Counted from the stretch's first letter, positions 1-8,157 are shown. The stretch is DNA of 31,343 bases from CAUZSN01 sp963582345 (GCA_963582345.1 CAUZSN010000019.1:1-31343); one strand, 5' to 3'. Translations and numbers: made by a program. The notes: a model not told the origin generated them from the letters alone.

Positions 1-173
1 CCGTAATGCAGAATGAACCGAAGCGAGCTGGACGGTGGCGACACTTAGGTCCGTGGTCCGTCTACTGTGGAATCAACCCCACGGATCTTGAAGGTGGATC
101 ATCTCTGGCGATTGACCTGCCGCAAGTACTGATCGACAGAATCCTGGGTCGCGAAACCGACTTTGTGATTTAG
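1..173 (+). CDS. C-terminal end of an unidentified protein (5' end outside window)
   Basis: Read from base 3, this frame is open for 56 codons and stops at TAG 171-173. The last residues (IDLPQVLIDRILGRETDFVI) have the mixed hydrophobic and charged look of a real protein end, and an upstream part reads GPWSVYCGINPTDLEGG. I do not recognise the family. It runs towards the decayed amidotransferase on the other strand, whose last codon lies only 7 bases away, so this was a tight convergent pair. It could be an intact gene cut by the window edge or another decayed tail; only the neighbouring sequence can tell. Confidence 0.5.
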   Translation, partial: VMQNEPKRAGRWRHLGPWSVYCGINPTDLEGGSSLAIDLPQVLIDRILGRETDFVI

Positions 174-180
174 AATCGAT

Positions 181-694
181 TCAAGTATTTCGCAACTTGA
201 CGGTTGCCTTCACAAATACGTTGAACAGCCGCTGCTGAGTGTCGTCGTTGTCATGCGGTCAATTCCGGATGCCACTGAATTCCCAACAGTCAGGGATGGT
301 CGCTATTTCCGCGGATTCAATTGTTCCGTCCAGAGCATGGACGACCATGTCCAGGTTAGGAGCGACATCGCGAATACCCTGATAGTGTCAAGTTGCCGCG
401 ACAAATGCCAAACAGCGGCAGGTAGGATTTTCTTGCTGTTTTGACCATCGTCATTTCTATTACGTCCCGCTCGGCATCGATTATGTAAATGGTTTCGTGC
501 TGCTGTTCACCGGTAAGAATTAAACCGTCCAGATGTGTTATCAACAAGTTCAGCGAGGTTTCTCCCTGTGGAATCTAGAGCGTAATCCCACCTGCGCAAC
601 ACACGGTATCGACATAGGCGCTGGAAAGAGATAACTAGTTTTCTTCGTCGCGTCCGTAAGCGGTGAGGCCGATTAGCGGTCCAGACGTGGCCAC
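181..694 (-). pseudogene. Decayed class I glutamine amidotransferase (gamma-glutamyl-GABA hydrolase / PuuD-like, peptidase C26)
   Basis: No single frame is open, but joining the three minus-strand frames gives the family in order. A GTG near 694 begins SGPLIGLTAYGRDEEN and runs into a TAG. Next come SSAYVDTV and, one base out of frame, CAGGIT (family: YvdaV..AGGiP). Then, in other frames, AELVD, HLDGLILTG, ERDVIEMTMVKTA and the nucleophile elbow LFGICRG (Cys codon 401-403). The part after the elbow, including HQ.LNV..GG, is lost. The remainder reads GIRDVAPNLDMVVHALDGTIE and finally HDNDDTQQRLFNVFVK, where a stop replaces most of the usual QWHPE. The remnant ends at TGA 181-183. Intact members hydrolyse gamma-glutamyl amide bonds, for example in polyamine breakdown. 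At least three frameshifts, two stops and a deletion make function very unlikely. Confidence 0.85.
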
Positions 695-794
695 GCATAC
701 ACTGTGCGACAGTTTCAGAACCTTAGACGACGGACTTACTTGCCGGTGACGTAATTCTGAGACCAAATGTCTGCGATCATCGGATCTAATAAGG

Positions 795-1247
795 TCAAAC
801 TTTCCGGACAAGGATCATTTTCGGAACAGCCACGCGGTTCTTTGTGGCTGGCACGACGACACCAAATCGAACCAGAAAGAGAAGTATAAGTTCCACGTAG
901 ATGCGAAGGACGATCGGAGCAACAATCACCCAGAATAAACCGATTACGACTGTCCAAGTGTCCTCTGCTGCGTTGCCTTCGAGTACCGCAATCGCCCAGG
1001 TCGCGATGAAGAAAAGACCGGCAACGACACAGGCGGTAACCCCTATCCAGAATAGAATTTGAATGACAATCTGCATCACAATCTTGAAATTGGAGAGCGG
1101 AGTGAATTGGTTGTCGGAAGTTCCTGACTCAGGGCTCGTCGATGCAGTCACACGTTCGCTGCAGTCTGGACAATTCGCACATTCTTCAGTTGGATCGATA
1201 GCACCGAGCGACTTACCGCAATTTGGACAATTGAAATCGAAGGCCAT
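795..1247 (-). CDS. Zinc-ribbon and DUF4282-like membrane protein
   Basis: 150 residues. Residues 8-30 contain CPNCGKSLGAIDPTEECANC followed by PDC, a four-cysteine zinc-ribbon-like knuckle. A polar linker follows, then two strong hydrophobic segments at about 55-83 and 98-125. Between them and at the C-terminus is the RIYVELILLFLVRF-type stretch typical of DUF4282, a small two-helix membrane domain of unknown function. The basic tail (ATKNRVAVPKMILVRKV) would be cytoplasmic. Many planctomycete proteins join an N-terminal zinc ribbon to a membrane domain, as the RDD protein at 29251-30033 in this window does. The ATG at 1247 is the first start and directly precedes the zinc motif. The gene stands alone. 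Function unknown; the DUF4282 label rests on motif resemblance. Confidence 0.75.
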   Translation of the reverse strand: MAFDFNCPNCGKSLGAIDPTEECANCPDCSERVTASTSPESGTSDNQFTPLSNFKIVMQIVIQILFWIGVTACVVAGLFFIATWAIAVLEGNAAEDTWTVVIGLFWVIVAPIVLRIYVELILLFLVRFGVVVPATKNRVAVPKMILVRKV

Positions 1248-2132
1248 TAAGTCCGAAATTCGTTCGCAAAGGAAACGCGAATTGGAGATGAATCACATTT
1301 TTTAGTGAAACACAATCGCTGGGAACACACAAGTCGACTACGTCAATCTGGCCTTCTCAGTGAAGAATTCACAATCGTCATGATGATCGATAATCATAAA
1401 CGTTACACAACTTTTCCGGAGGAGTTTCATGAATGTCCATGGGCATTATCGTGCCCGATGAAATCTCGGGTATGATATCTAGGCCGCTCAGAGGTTCAAA
1501 TTCAAAACTATTTGAGTGCCACTGCTAAAAATCTGAAGCGATTGGTGAGGACGTTTCTTTGGTGGCTGGTCCTTTAGCTTTCACGCCACTGAAGCAGCTT
1601 TGCTCAATTCACACAACTTGTCAACATCCGGTTTTTTGAACACACTCAGTGGTTTGATGACGCAGACACACAAGTAGTTTAAACTCAGCCAAATGCGTCT
1701 ACCAGGTCGGTGTCTGCCGGAAAGCGGACATCACCCTTGAAATTTTCGCGATCCCGTGAGATGCTGCATTTTTCGTAAAACCGTCTGTTCACCTGTCGGT
1801 TTTAACACGCCTCATGACAGCGTGCCCAAGAACCAGATCCAATCGACCGATTCGCAATAACTGTGGACGACCCTGTATATTTGGAATTCGGGTTGGTCCT
1901 GCAGAGGGTAGCTCAAAAGTGAGAATGTCTGTCTTGGTGAATTCTGGTCAGATGTTGTGAACTACACCGAACGGCAATATCTGCACAAAATTACTGCATC
2001 CATAAAGTGTCGAAGACTTGTTTTTGATTTGTTAAAGTCAGAAGTTGCTGTTTCACGTCTCCGTATTCTTTGGAAGGCGCATTTGGGCAACCCGAAAATT
2101 GCGACTCCCGGTGAAACTGGCAACGCGAAAGA
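1248..2132. other. Long gap (about 885 bp) with no recognised gene
   Basis: All frames are broken by many stops. A strong GGAGGAG at 1418-1424 lies 4 bases before ATG 1429, but that frame closes after 10 codons. A second ATG at 1439 gives only 29 codons. On the minus strand, 1690-1790 holds a short coding-like run (RQVNRRFYEKCSISRDREN, then FKGDVRFPADTDLVDAFG) closed by stops. It could be another gene remnant, but I cannot assign it. No repeat, RNA gene or terminator was recognised. Confidence 0.5.
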
Positions 2133-4019
2133 ATGTTTTTTTGGGAACGCCTGCAAGTTCAGATGACCGGCCCCAGTTGCGAAGAAAAATTGGCCGACGC
2201 TGTCAAAAGAGTGTCCGCCGCCGAGGAATCTAATCGATTGTCGACTGAGGCATCGAGACGCCTCTTGAAATGGCTGACCGATCCGCAATACGAGGCATTC
2301 GCACCACGGATTCTCGAACTCATCGAAGGCGACGAGTTTGAAAAGCTCGACGCTATGTTTTGGCAGATAATTCCGTTTGGTACGGGAGGTCGTCGAGGCC
2401 AAATGGGAGAAGTTGGCACGGCGACGATTAATGACCGGACGATTGCCGAGTCAGCTCACGGTTTGGCTGTCTATTTGACGCAAGAAAAGCAACGGCATAA
2501 ACGGGATTCCGATGGTTGCGCAGTTGTGGCTTGTGATACGAGAATTCGATCGCCTCAATTCGCACGACTGACTGCGACAACCTTAGCAGCGCACGGTTTG
2601 AAGGTTTACTTCTTCGAATCACATCGTTCAACACCAGAATTGTCATTTGCTGTGCGGCATCTGAGGTGTGATGTCGGAGTGGTCATTTCGGCCTCGCACA
2701 ATCCGCCGTCTGACAACGGTTTCAAAGCTTACTGGTCAGACGGCGGCCAGGTCCTTTTTCCACACGACCATGGCATCATTGAATGCGTGTACGAATCGGA
2801 TGGCCTTCCAACGCTCGATTTCGAACAGGCGGTTGACGAAGGTCAAATCGAACTAATTGGCGAGAGTGTCGATCGCGCGTTCGTCGATGCTGTTCTGAAG
2901 ATGAGTCTTTCGACGAAGCGAGATGTGTCCGCAGTTTTTACTCCATTACATGGCGCAGGCGAGACGTCGGTCTATCGCGTGTTGCAAGAAGCGGGGTTTT
3001 CAGGTGTCGAGATTTTCGAACCACACCGAAAACCGGATGGCCGTTTCCCAAACGTTCCCGATCATCTTCCGAATCCCGAACGTCCGCAGGTTTTTGGTCC
3101 GGTCATTGAATATGCCCGCAACACGAATGTCGACTTGATTTTGGCAACCGATCCCGATGCCGACCGATTGGGTGCATCTGCGAAGAATGCCCACGGAAAA
3201 TTCATCCACTTGACGGGCAACCAGATTGGCGTGTTGTTGACCGATTACATCCTGCGCAAACGAGCTGCAAGTGACACGCTGACAGCTGACCATTACGTGG
3301 TTCAAACGCTGGTAACGACCCCGATGGTGACGGCCGTCGCACAGTCTCACGGTGTACGCGTGATTGGCGATCTGCTGGTTGGTTTCAAGTACATCGCCGA
3401 GACGGTAGACCGTGAAGGGCCGGATCGGTTCGTTTTCGGCGCAGAAGAATCGCTAGGTTATTTGATCGGTGACTACTGTCGCGACAAGGATGCCGCCGGA
3501 GCCGCCTTGTACCTTCTGGAATTGGCTGCGGAATTACGCACAGAAAATAAGTCGCTTTTGGATCGTCTTGACGAATTGTATTCCGAACACGGTTACTTTG
3601 TCGAAAGTCAACAGTCCGAGGTGTGCACGGGGCCTCGCGGACAGGAACAAATCAAAGGTTTGATGAAGTCGTTACGGCAACGCCCACCAACAGAATTGGG
3701 AAAAATTCAGATGTCTCGCGTTCACGATTTTTTCCAGCATGAAATTCGTAAGCTTCCGGAGAACACCAAAGTCAATGATCTGCCAAACCCGGATGGGAAC
3801 TTGCTGATTTTTGAGTCGGACTATGGAGACGGAAAAATCACACTGGCGGTGCGACCTTCGGGAACAGAGCCGAAAATTAAGTTCTACTTCTTCGCATATT
3901 CGATTTGCAATGATCTGACATCGCTCCTCAACCTCAAGGACCGAACGGACGCTACACTACAGGCTTTCCAGGATGCCGTGTCACGATGGATCCAACGTGC
4001 ACTCGAATCTGGAAATTAG
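2133..4019 (+). CDS. Phosphohexomutase (phosphoglucomutase/phosphomannomutase family)
   Basis: 628 residues, alpha-D-phosphohexomutase superfamily, close in size to bacterial PgcA/PGM2-type enzymes, which interconvert hexose 1- and 6-phosphates in sugar-nucleotide and glycogen metabolism. All four signature loops are present: the phosphoserine loop ISASHNPPSDNGFK with catalytic Ser188; the metal loop DPDADRLG (340-347); the sugar loop GAEESLG (436-442); and the phosphate loop RPSGTEPK (574-581). PFGTGGRRGQMG (81-92) is the usual N-terminal strand. The start is uncertain: ATG 2133 gives an atypical MFFWERLQVQ leader, and ATG 2163 (MTGPSCEEKL) looks more natural; neither has a good Shine-Dalgarno. 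After the TAG stop the same frame stays open to a TAA that overlaps the next gene's ATG (see findings). Specificity for glucose or mannose cannot be read from the sequence. Confidence 0.93.
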   Translation: MFFWERLQVQMTGPSCEEKLADAVKRVSAAEESNRLSTEASRRLLKWLTDPQYEAFAPRILELIEGDEFEKLDAMFWQIIPFGTGGRRGQMGEVGTATINDRTIAESAHGLAVYLTQEKQRHKRDSDGCAVVACDTRIRSPQFARLTATTLAAHGLKVYFFESHRSTPELSFAVRHLRCDVGVVISASHNPPSDNGFKAYWSDGGQVLFPHDHGIIECVYESDGLPTLDFEQAVDEGQIELIGESVDRAFVDAVLKMSLSTKRDVSAVFTPLHGAGETSVYRVLQEAGFSGVEIFEPHRKPDGRFPNVPDHLPNPERPQVFGPVIEYARNTNVDLILATDPDADRLGASAKNAHGKFIHLTGNQIGVLLTDYILRKRAASDTLTADHYVVQTLVTTPMVTAVAQSHGVRVIGDLLVGFKYIAETVDREGPDRFVFGAEESLGYLIGDYCRDKDAAGAALYLLELAAELRTENKSLLDRLDELYSEHGYFVESQQSEVCTGPRGQEQIKGLMKSLRQRPPTELGKIQMSRVHDFFQHEIRKLPENTKVNDLPNPDGNLLIFESDYGDGKITLAVRPSGTEPKIKFYFFAYSICNDLTSLLNLKDRTDATLQAFQDAVSRWIQRALESGN

Positions 4020-4108
4020 ACGGAATTCTCAAAACACGACGAGTTGGCATTTGCGAAGCAGTATCTGTTGTTCGAACAATCGGCTGACGAAGTGGGCGAT
4101 TACGGGTA

Positions 4109-4999
4109 ATGGCCAAAATTCTTGATTATTTGCGACTTTTGCGTCTGCCAACCGTTTTCACAGCGATGGCCGACATCGTGCTCGGCTTCCTGCTGACACG
4201 CGAATCGCTACAGCCTCTCCTGTACTTCGGCATGTTACTACTTGCTTCATCCTGCCTTTATCTATCTGGAATGATCTTCAACGATGTGTTTGACTGGCAG
4301 ATCGACTTGCAGCAGCGACCGACTCGTCCGATTCCTTCTGGGCGAATTAGCGTGTCTTCGGCTGTGTGGCTGGGACTTCTCCTGGTGTTGGCTGGGCTGG
4401 GTGCCGCGAATATCGTTGGCCCCAATAGCTTAACCGTTGCTGGAGTCCTGGTATTGGCCATTTTTGCCTATAACGGTTTTTTTAAGAAGACATCCATGGG
4501 GCCGGTTGCCATGGGGGGATGTCGCTTTTTGAACGTAATGCTGGGGGCAAGCGGCTTAGCAAACTTGGCGAGCATCTGGCAATTGCCACAAATTTACGTT
4601 GCCACGGGGCTGGGGATTTACATTACCGGCGTGACCTTGTTCGCGCGACACGAGGCTAAGTGCAGCAATCACAGTCACTTACTGTCGGCGGCTGGTGTCA
4701 TCAATTTGGGGCTCGCTATTTTGATTACATCTATCATTCACTGGCCAGATGGTGATCAAGTTTTGGTATTGTTGTTGCTCGGTATTATCATCTTGACGAT
4801 CAATCGGCGGTTGATTGCAGCATATTTCGACCCGGTTCCCGAGAAAGTTCAACCGGCAGTCAAAATGCTGTTGTTATCACTGATCCTGTTGGACGCGACT
4901 ATCGTCCTTTTAAAAACGGGGAACTTGGTCTATGCCATGGTCACAGCAACACTTCTGATCCCAGCTTACGTTCTGGGGCGGTGGATTCCGCTAACTTAA
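4109..4999 (+). CDS. UbiA-family membrane prenyltransferase, EboC-like
   Basis: 296 residues, almost entirely hydrophobic, with about eight to nine membrane helices. The first Asp-rich motif of the UbiA superfamily is clear (NDVFDWQIDLQQRPTRPIPS, residues 58-77), where the acidic residues bind Mg-diphosphate of an isoprenoid donor. The second motif usual in UbiA/MenA/COQ2 (DxxxD in the middle of the protein) is not visible; in its place are GPVAMGGCRFLNVMLG and YITGVTLFARHEAK. That pattern is what I associate with the EboC-like branch (transport or assembly of small molecules in ebo clusters), not quinone biosynthesis. The other ebo genes are not next to it here. The ATG overlaps TAA 4107-4109 of the open frame behind the phosphohexomutase (TAATG), suggesting past or present translational coupling. 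Substrate unknown. Confidence 0.8.
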   Translation: MAKILDYLRLLRLPTVFTAMADIVLGFLLTRESLQPLLYFGMLLLASSCLYLSGMIFNDVFDWQIDLQQRPTRPIPSGRISVSSAVWLGLLLVLAGLGAANIVGPNSLTVAGVLVLAIFAYNGFFKKTSMGPVAMGGCRFLNVMLGASGLANLASIWQLPQIYVATGLGIYITGVTLFARHEAKCSNHSHLLSAAGVINLGLAILITSIIHWPDGDQVLVLLLLGIIILTINRRLIAAYFDPVPEKVQPAVKMLLLSLILLDATIVLLKTGNLVYAMVTATLLIPAYVLGRWIPLT

Positions 5000-5256
5000 A
5001 TCATAGCGGCGTCTGAAACCCTATGACTCGGAATCGAGCCAATTCGAAGGGATTGGTAATCTTGACCGCACTGATGGAAAGACTAGGGCAGCATTACCGT
5101 TTGGGTTCTGTGACTGTCGGGTCAGTTTTTGAAAAGAGAGCGCCAGGATTCGGACGTGTCTATACGTTGATGCGAATTAAAAGGCGATGTAGCGCAAGAG
5201 AGCACCGGAGGCGTCATGCGGCAACATCAGCTCGGCAGGACGACGATTACATAAAC

Positions 5257-5331
5257 TGACCCCGGCGGGATTTGAACCCGCGTTACCGGATCGAAAGTCC
5301 GGTGTCCTGGACCTAGCTAGACGACGGGGCC
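5257..5331 (-). tRNA. tRNA-Glu (anticodon TTC)
   Basis: Read on the minus strand it folds as a full cloverleaf. The acceptor stem is GGCCCCG with CGGGGTC (one G-U pair). The D stem is GTCT/GGAC. The anticodon stem CCGGA/TCCGG carries the loop CTTTCGA, giving anticodon TTC. The T arm contains GGTTCAAATCC. Discriminator base A; the encoded sequence continues AGT, so CCA is not encoded. The 75-nt length is normal for tRNA-Glu. A good promoter lies just upstream. Confidence 0.96.
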
Positions 5332-5348
5332 TCTTCGCACTGCGCAAC

Positions 5349-5376
5349 AATTTAAGCCTTCCTTAGATCTTGTCAA
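5349..5376 (-). promoter_or_regulatory. Predicted sigma-70-type promoter of tRNA-Glu
   Basis: On the minus strand TTGACA (5371-5376, perfect -35) is followed after 16 bases by TAAATT (5349-5354, 4 of 6 match to TATAAT). Transcription would begin around 5342, about 10 bases before the mature tRNA 5' end, as expected for a tRNA gene. Confidence 0.65.
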
Positions 5377-5544
5377 GTTGCGCAATTGCCTTCGATTAGT
5401 TCAGACCTGTGTGAGATCATTCACGAAAGGATGCAAGCGGACTGTAATAAAGCGTTTTGAGCGGCAGCCATTGGGCCGTTAGCCGACGATTGAGAGTGAG
5501 CTTGCGACCACAAATTGCGTGAGCAGTTGACGTGTTGTTTCGTC

Positions 5545-5763
5545 TCAGGTTTCTGTCTGAGGAACCTTTGACGGTTCCTCTTCTTTTGAGACGACTGACT
5601 GCTCCGATTGGATTGCGGCGTGAATCTCGCTTCGGTGAATGGGAACTTCACGCGGAGCCTGAATGCCCAAACGCACCTTGTCACCGCGAACTTCAATTAC
5701 GGTGACAACGATGTTGCCGTCGATGATAATACTCTCGTTACATTTGCGCGACAGAACTAACAT
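5545..5763 (-). CDS. csrA: Carbon storage regulator CsrA
   Basis: 72 residues from ATG 5763. CsrA is a small dimeric RNA-binding protein that binds GGA motifs in mRNA leaders and represses translation. The family core is complete: MLVLSRKCNESIIIDGNI at the N-terminus, then DKVRLGIQAPREVPIHRSEI, whose Arg44 corresponds to the RNA-contacting Arg of the family. The C-terminal 20 residues are an acidic tail (EEEPSKVPQTET) and vary between species. The frame is open 14 codons further upstream, but the family always begins MLVLSR, and GGAGA lies 9 bases before this ATG. The last codons contain a perfect hairpin (separate entry). The gene stands alone on its strand. Confidence 0.95.
   Translation of the reverse strand: MLVLSRKCNESIIIDGNIVVTVIEVRGDKVRLGIQAPREVPIHRSEIHAAIQSEQSVVSKEEEPSKVPQTET
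5559..5580. terminator. Perfect hairpin inside the 3' end of csrA, possible plus-strand terminator
   Basis: Arms GAGGAACC (5559-5566) and GGTTCCTC (5573-5580) with a 6-base loop. On the plus strand it is followed by TTCTTTT, like a Rho-independent terminator; on the minus strand it is preceded by A residues and forms part of the csrA tail codons. It could stop plus-strand transcription entering from the UbiA-like gene. No U-tract follows in the csrA direction. Confidence 0.35.
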
Positions 5764-5805
5764 AGTATAGCGTTCTCCGAACAAGTGAGCTCGCCGTCCT
5801 ACCAT

Positions 5806-6293
5806 TCGAGCGCGTCATTTGGATTTTAGAATCAGTTTTTTGTGATTGCGTTCTCGATTTAACGTGCGGATTCCGCGCGGAGACCAACTACGGTAATTGT
5901 ACGAATTTGGGGAACATAGGTCAAGAGCAGCCGGACAGAATACGGCTTGCACACTTACCCCCCTTGGCGAAGATATTGTAACATTTGTTCAGTTACAACG
6001 TCTTGCAGGAAATGTCCTGGAACCGTAAGTGATTTCTGGGGGGAATCTTATGTAAAGTTATTTGCGATCGCCCTCTTATTTGCGCGAGTTCAACTCAAAG
6101 TGTGAGTAGGCAAGAAGAAGTCGACTCGGATGTTTTATCTTTCTGTTTGCAAACTCTAAAATTGCAACCACAAACAATTCAACTGATATAAGCGAGCCGC
6201 AATTCCATTGATCGTTTAATTGAACGGCCATTCAATCAAACGTTTCTACCTTTGACACGGTCTTCTTCGGCAAACACACAACCGGGACGCGTA
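5806..6293. other. Gap between csrA and the HU-like gene
   Basis: About 490 bp without a credible reading frame. It should hold the csrA promoter and the 3' end of the HU-like transcript. Apart from the inverted repeat at 6213-6242 I see C- and G-rich hexamers (5958-5964 and 6038-6043) but no recognised RNA or remnant. Confidence 0.5.
6213..6242. repeat. 12-bp inverted repeat downstream of the HU-like gene
   Basis: Arms CGTTTAATTGAA and TTCAATCAAACG pair at 11 of 12 positions around the 6-base loop CGGCCA. It begins about 50 bases after the HU-like stop codon, where a transcript-ending or stabilising hairpin would be expected. No T-run follows on the minus strand, so a classical intrinsic terminator is not proven. 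Confidence 0.45.
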
Positions 6294-6611
6294 TTAGACC
6301 ATCGATTTCAGGCCTTTTAGCGGACGTACCTTAATGACGTTACGGGCCGGTTTGGCTGCGACGTCCATTAATTCGCCAGGTCGGAACGGATTTGGGACAC
6401 CTGTACGCGCTGGTGCGGCAGGTTTTCTCTGGACCAAGACTTTCATCAGGCCCGGAACGTTGAAGACCCCTGGGCCGTCGTCACCAATGTTCGTGGCAAT
6501 CAACGATGTAAGTTCGTCCAGGACACTACTAACTTGCTTCTTGGTGAGTCCGGTTCCCTCCGCCAGAGCGTTTAGAACCTCTGTCTTGCTTAGCGGCTTG
6601 TCCGATGCCAT
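6294..6611 (-). CDS. HU/IHF-family DNA-binding protein, planctomycete variant
   Basis: 105 residues. The N-terminal half (LSKTEVLNALAEGTGLTKKQ, then VSSVLDELTSLIATNI) is the helix pair of HU/IHF proteins that forms the dimer body. GVFNVPGLMKVLVQRKPA starts the beta sheet, and the arm region holds PARTGVPNPFRPGE, an altered form of the HU arm (usually ..GRNPQTGE). The protein ends KPARNVIKVRPLKGLKSMV, matching the usual ..P.FK.GK.LK end. It should bend or coat DNA as a dimer. The arm is proline- and alanine-rich and lacks the classic R-NP sequence, so the DNA-bending mode may differ. ATG 6611 is the natural start. A promoter is predicted about 70 bases upstream, and the gene is monocistronic. 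Confidence 0.88.
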   Translation of the reverse strand: MASDKPLSKTEVLNALAEGTGLTKKQVSSVLDELTSLIATNIGDDGPGVFNVPGLMKVLVQRKPAAPARTGVPNPFRPGELMDVAAKPARNVIKVRPLKGLKSMV

Positions 6612-7109
6612 CGCGAACTCCTGTATCCATAACTTGTGAATCGCCCCGAAAACGGCACATCCGTTTCCATCCTTGATTTGGTAGTACTCTCAGACACTTC
6701 AAATGTCAACAATTCGACCCAGAAAATTTGGCAGTTTAAAAAAAATTTCCGTTTCGAAGTCCCCAGACGGTTGCCTGAGGTGCCGTTTCGGATCAGGGAA
6801 AAACAGGGCGAGCCGACGGATCTCTCTAATCGACACGCTCATGCCGATGCGGAAATGACCTAAGATCAACGCTTTGTCGTCGAGTTAACAACGAACGTTT
6901 TTTAGTAAAATCAATTCTCAAAAGAAGTGCACTCGCGACTCATACCAAGATTGTTTAGCCTAGAGTTCAGCTAATGTGTAGATGATCGTTGATTGAAAAA
7001 AGGATTGTTTGTGAGCAAACGCATTGTCGGCCCCCTTGGCGATAAAGGTATCGCTTTGTGGCTTCGTTGAATATGGCTCAATCGCTCTGTCTACGAAAAG
7101 TACGAATAT
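6612..7109. other. Gap between the HU-like gene and rsmD (divergent)
   Basis: About 500 bp. It contains the predicted HU promoter and presumably the rsmD promoter. A GTG at 7011 opens only 19 codons (SKRIVGPLGDKGIALWLR). No other recognisable gene, remnant or RNA was seen. Confidence 0.5.
6681..6709 (-). promoter_or_regulatory. Predicted promoter of the HU-like gene
   Basis: Minus strand: TTGACA (6704-6709) and, 17 bases on, TACTAC (6681-6686) as a weak -10. The -35 is perfect and the spacing ideal, but the -10 matches only 3 of 6. It would give a leader of roughly 65 bases. Confidence 0.4.
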
Positions 7110-7733
7110 ATGAGAATTGTTTCTGGTAAGTATCGACGGCGCAAGTTGCTCACAAATCCTGGCCAAGTAACGCGGCCTATGCCCGATCGTGTCAAGGAAT
7201 TCCTATTCCACCATCTTCTCGATGATCTAGCTGGTCGACGCCTCGCTGATGTGTTTTCCGGCACGGGTACGATCGGACTGGAAGGGTTAAGCCGCGGAGC
7301 GTCTAGTGCCGTTTTTATTGAAAAGGATCGGCAAGCGCACGAGCTTTTGAAACGTAACGTTGCAACACTTGGTGTCGAAAACGAAACACTTTGTTGGCGG
7401 ACCGACGCCTTAAGAAGCTCATTTTGTCCAAAGGGAGCTGACGATTTGGTTCCCTTTCAGATCGTCTTCGTCGACCCACCCTATCAGATGATCTCAAAAC
7501 TGAGACACGAATCAAGGCTCTACAAGTCGCTGGAACGGCTGGCTCGTCCGAACGTCACCGAGGCCGGTGCCCGACTCGTATTGCGAACTCCTGGCAAAGC
7601 GATGTTCGATTGTCCGGGCGTCTGGCAGTTTGACCAGAAGTTCGAGATCTCGCATATGGAGATTCATCTGTTTCATAAATGCGGAAGTGGCTCGCTCGAG
7701 CGCTGGCAGCAGACTGGGCAGAATATGAAGTGA
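7110..7733 (+). CDS. rsmD: 16S rRNA (guanine966-N2)-methyltransferase RsmD
   Basis: 207 residues. RsmD methylates N2 of G966 in 16S rRNA during 30S assembly using S-adenosylmethionine. The N-terminal MRIVSGKYRRRKL and TRPMPDRVKEFLFHHL match the family's RIIaG..rgR.L and RPT.drvREalFn.L. The SAM-binding motif I is DVFSGTGTIGLEGLSRGA (47-64), with E71 of VFIEKD as the acidic residue of motif II. The catalytic motif IV is VDPPY (121-125). Length is usual. The start at 7110 fits the family N-terminus; no Shine-Dalgarno is obvious. In many bacteria rsmD neighbours coaD, which is not present here. Confidence 0.95.
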   Translation: MRIVSGKYRRRKLLTNPGQVTRPMPDRVKEFLFHHLLDDLAGRRLADVFSGTGTIGLEGLSRGASSAVFIEKDRQAHELLKRNVATLGVENETLCWRTDALRSSFCPKGADDLVPFQIVFVDPPYQMISKLRHESRLYKSLERLARPNVTEAGARLVLRTPGKAMFDCPGVWQFDQKFEISHMEIHLFHKCGSGSLERWQQTGQNMK

Positions 7734-7902
7734 CGGCTTAGAGAGGCAGTACCGAGTCGGCGCAGAAGGCTATTTCCAGCCGGAATCATGTTTTGGCGTG
7801 GTTCATCTTGGCCTGCGATGCTGTTCGCTGTATAACTCCGCGTCCTTTCGGAGGTTTTGATGCAATTTAACGGCATCTGCTTGAGTTGAAGGAAACAGAC
7901 TG

Positions 7903-8157
7903 ATGTTATTAGCGCGTCATCCCATTATCGGTGTGATTCTAATTCTGGTTTCGTGCGTTACGACGGGTTGCAATCTAGTTCCACACGACTTGAAGCCGTG
8001 GCGACTGTGGAGGTTGAATCGCATGCCAGCCTCCAGCCGCAATGCATATTTTTCCATCTCGGACCGGATTCCGATTGAACAGGATGAGTTGCTCGATCAG
8101 CAGTCAGTCATTCAGCCCGAATCGTGTGCTGTGTTAATTAACGAATCTGCACCTTGA
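7903..8157 (+). CDS. Small predicted lipoprotein
   Basis: 84 residues. The N-terminus is a type II signal peptide: a short charged start, the hydrophobic stretch IIGVILILVSC, and a lipobox VTTGC with the lipid-modified Cys at residue 23. The mature part of about 60 residues (HDLKPWRLWRLNRMPASSRN, then AYFSISDRIP) has no enzyme motif. The last 46 bases overlap the 3' end of hemC on the opposite strand, so the C-terminus may be constrained or the stop may have moved. GGAGG at 7852-7856 is too far from the ATG to be its ribosome site; GAAGGAAACAGACTG just before the ATG is a reasonable one. Function unknown. Confidence 0.65.
   Translation: MLLARHPIIGVILILVSCVTTGCNLVPHDLKPWRLWRLNRMPASSRNAYFSISDRIPIEQDELLDQQSVIQPESCAVLINESAP

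Noticed and set aside
1962..2402. 146-codon minus-strand frame over the start of the phosphohexomutase gene
   Set aside because: Most of it is antisense to a clearly real gene, and its translation shows no family features; a shadow frame.
5023..5259. 78-codon plus-strand frame before tRNA-Glu
   Set aside because: Basic, low-information sequence, no ribosome site, and it runs into the antisense of the tRNA acceptor stem.
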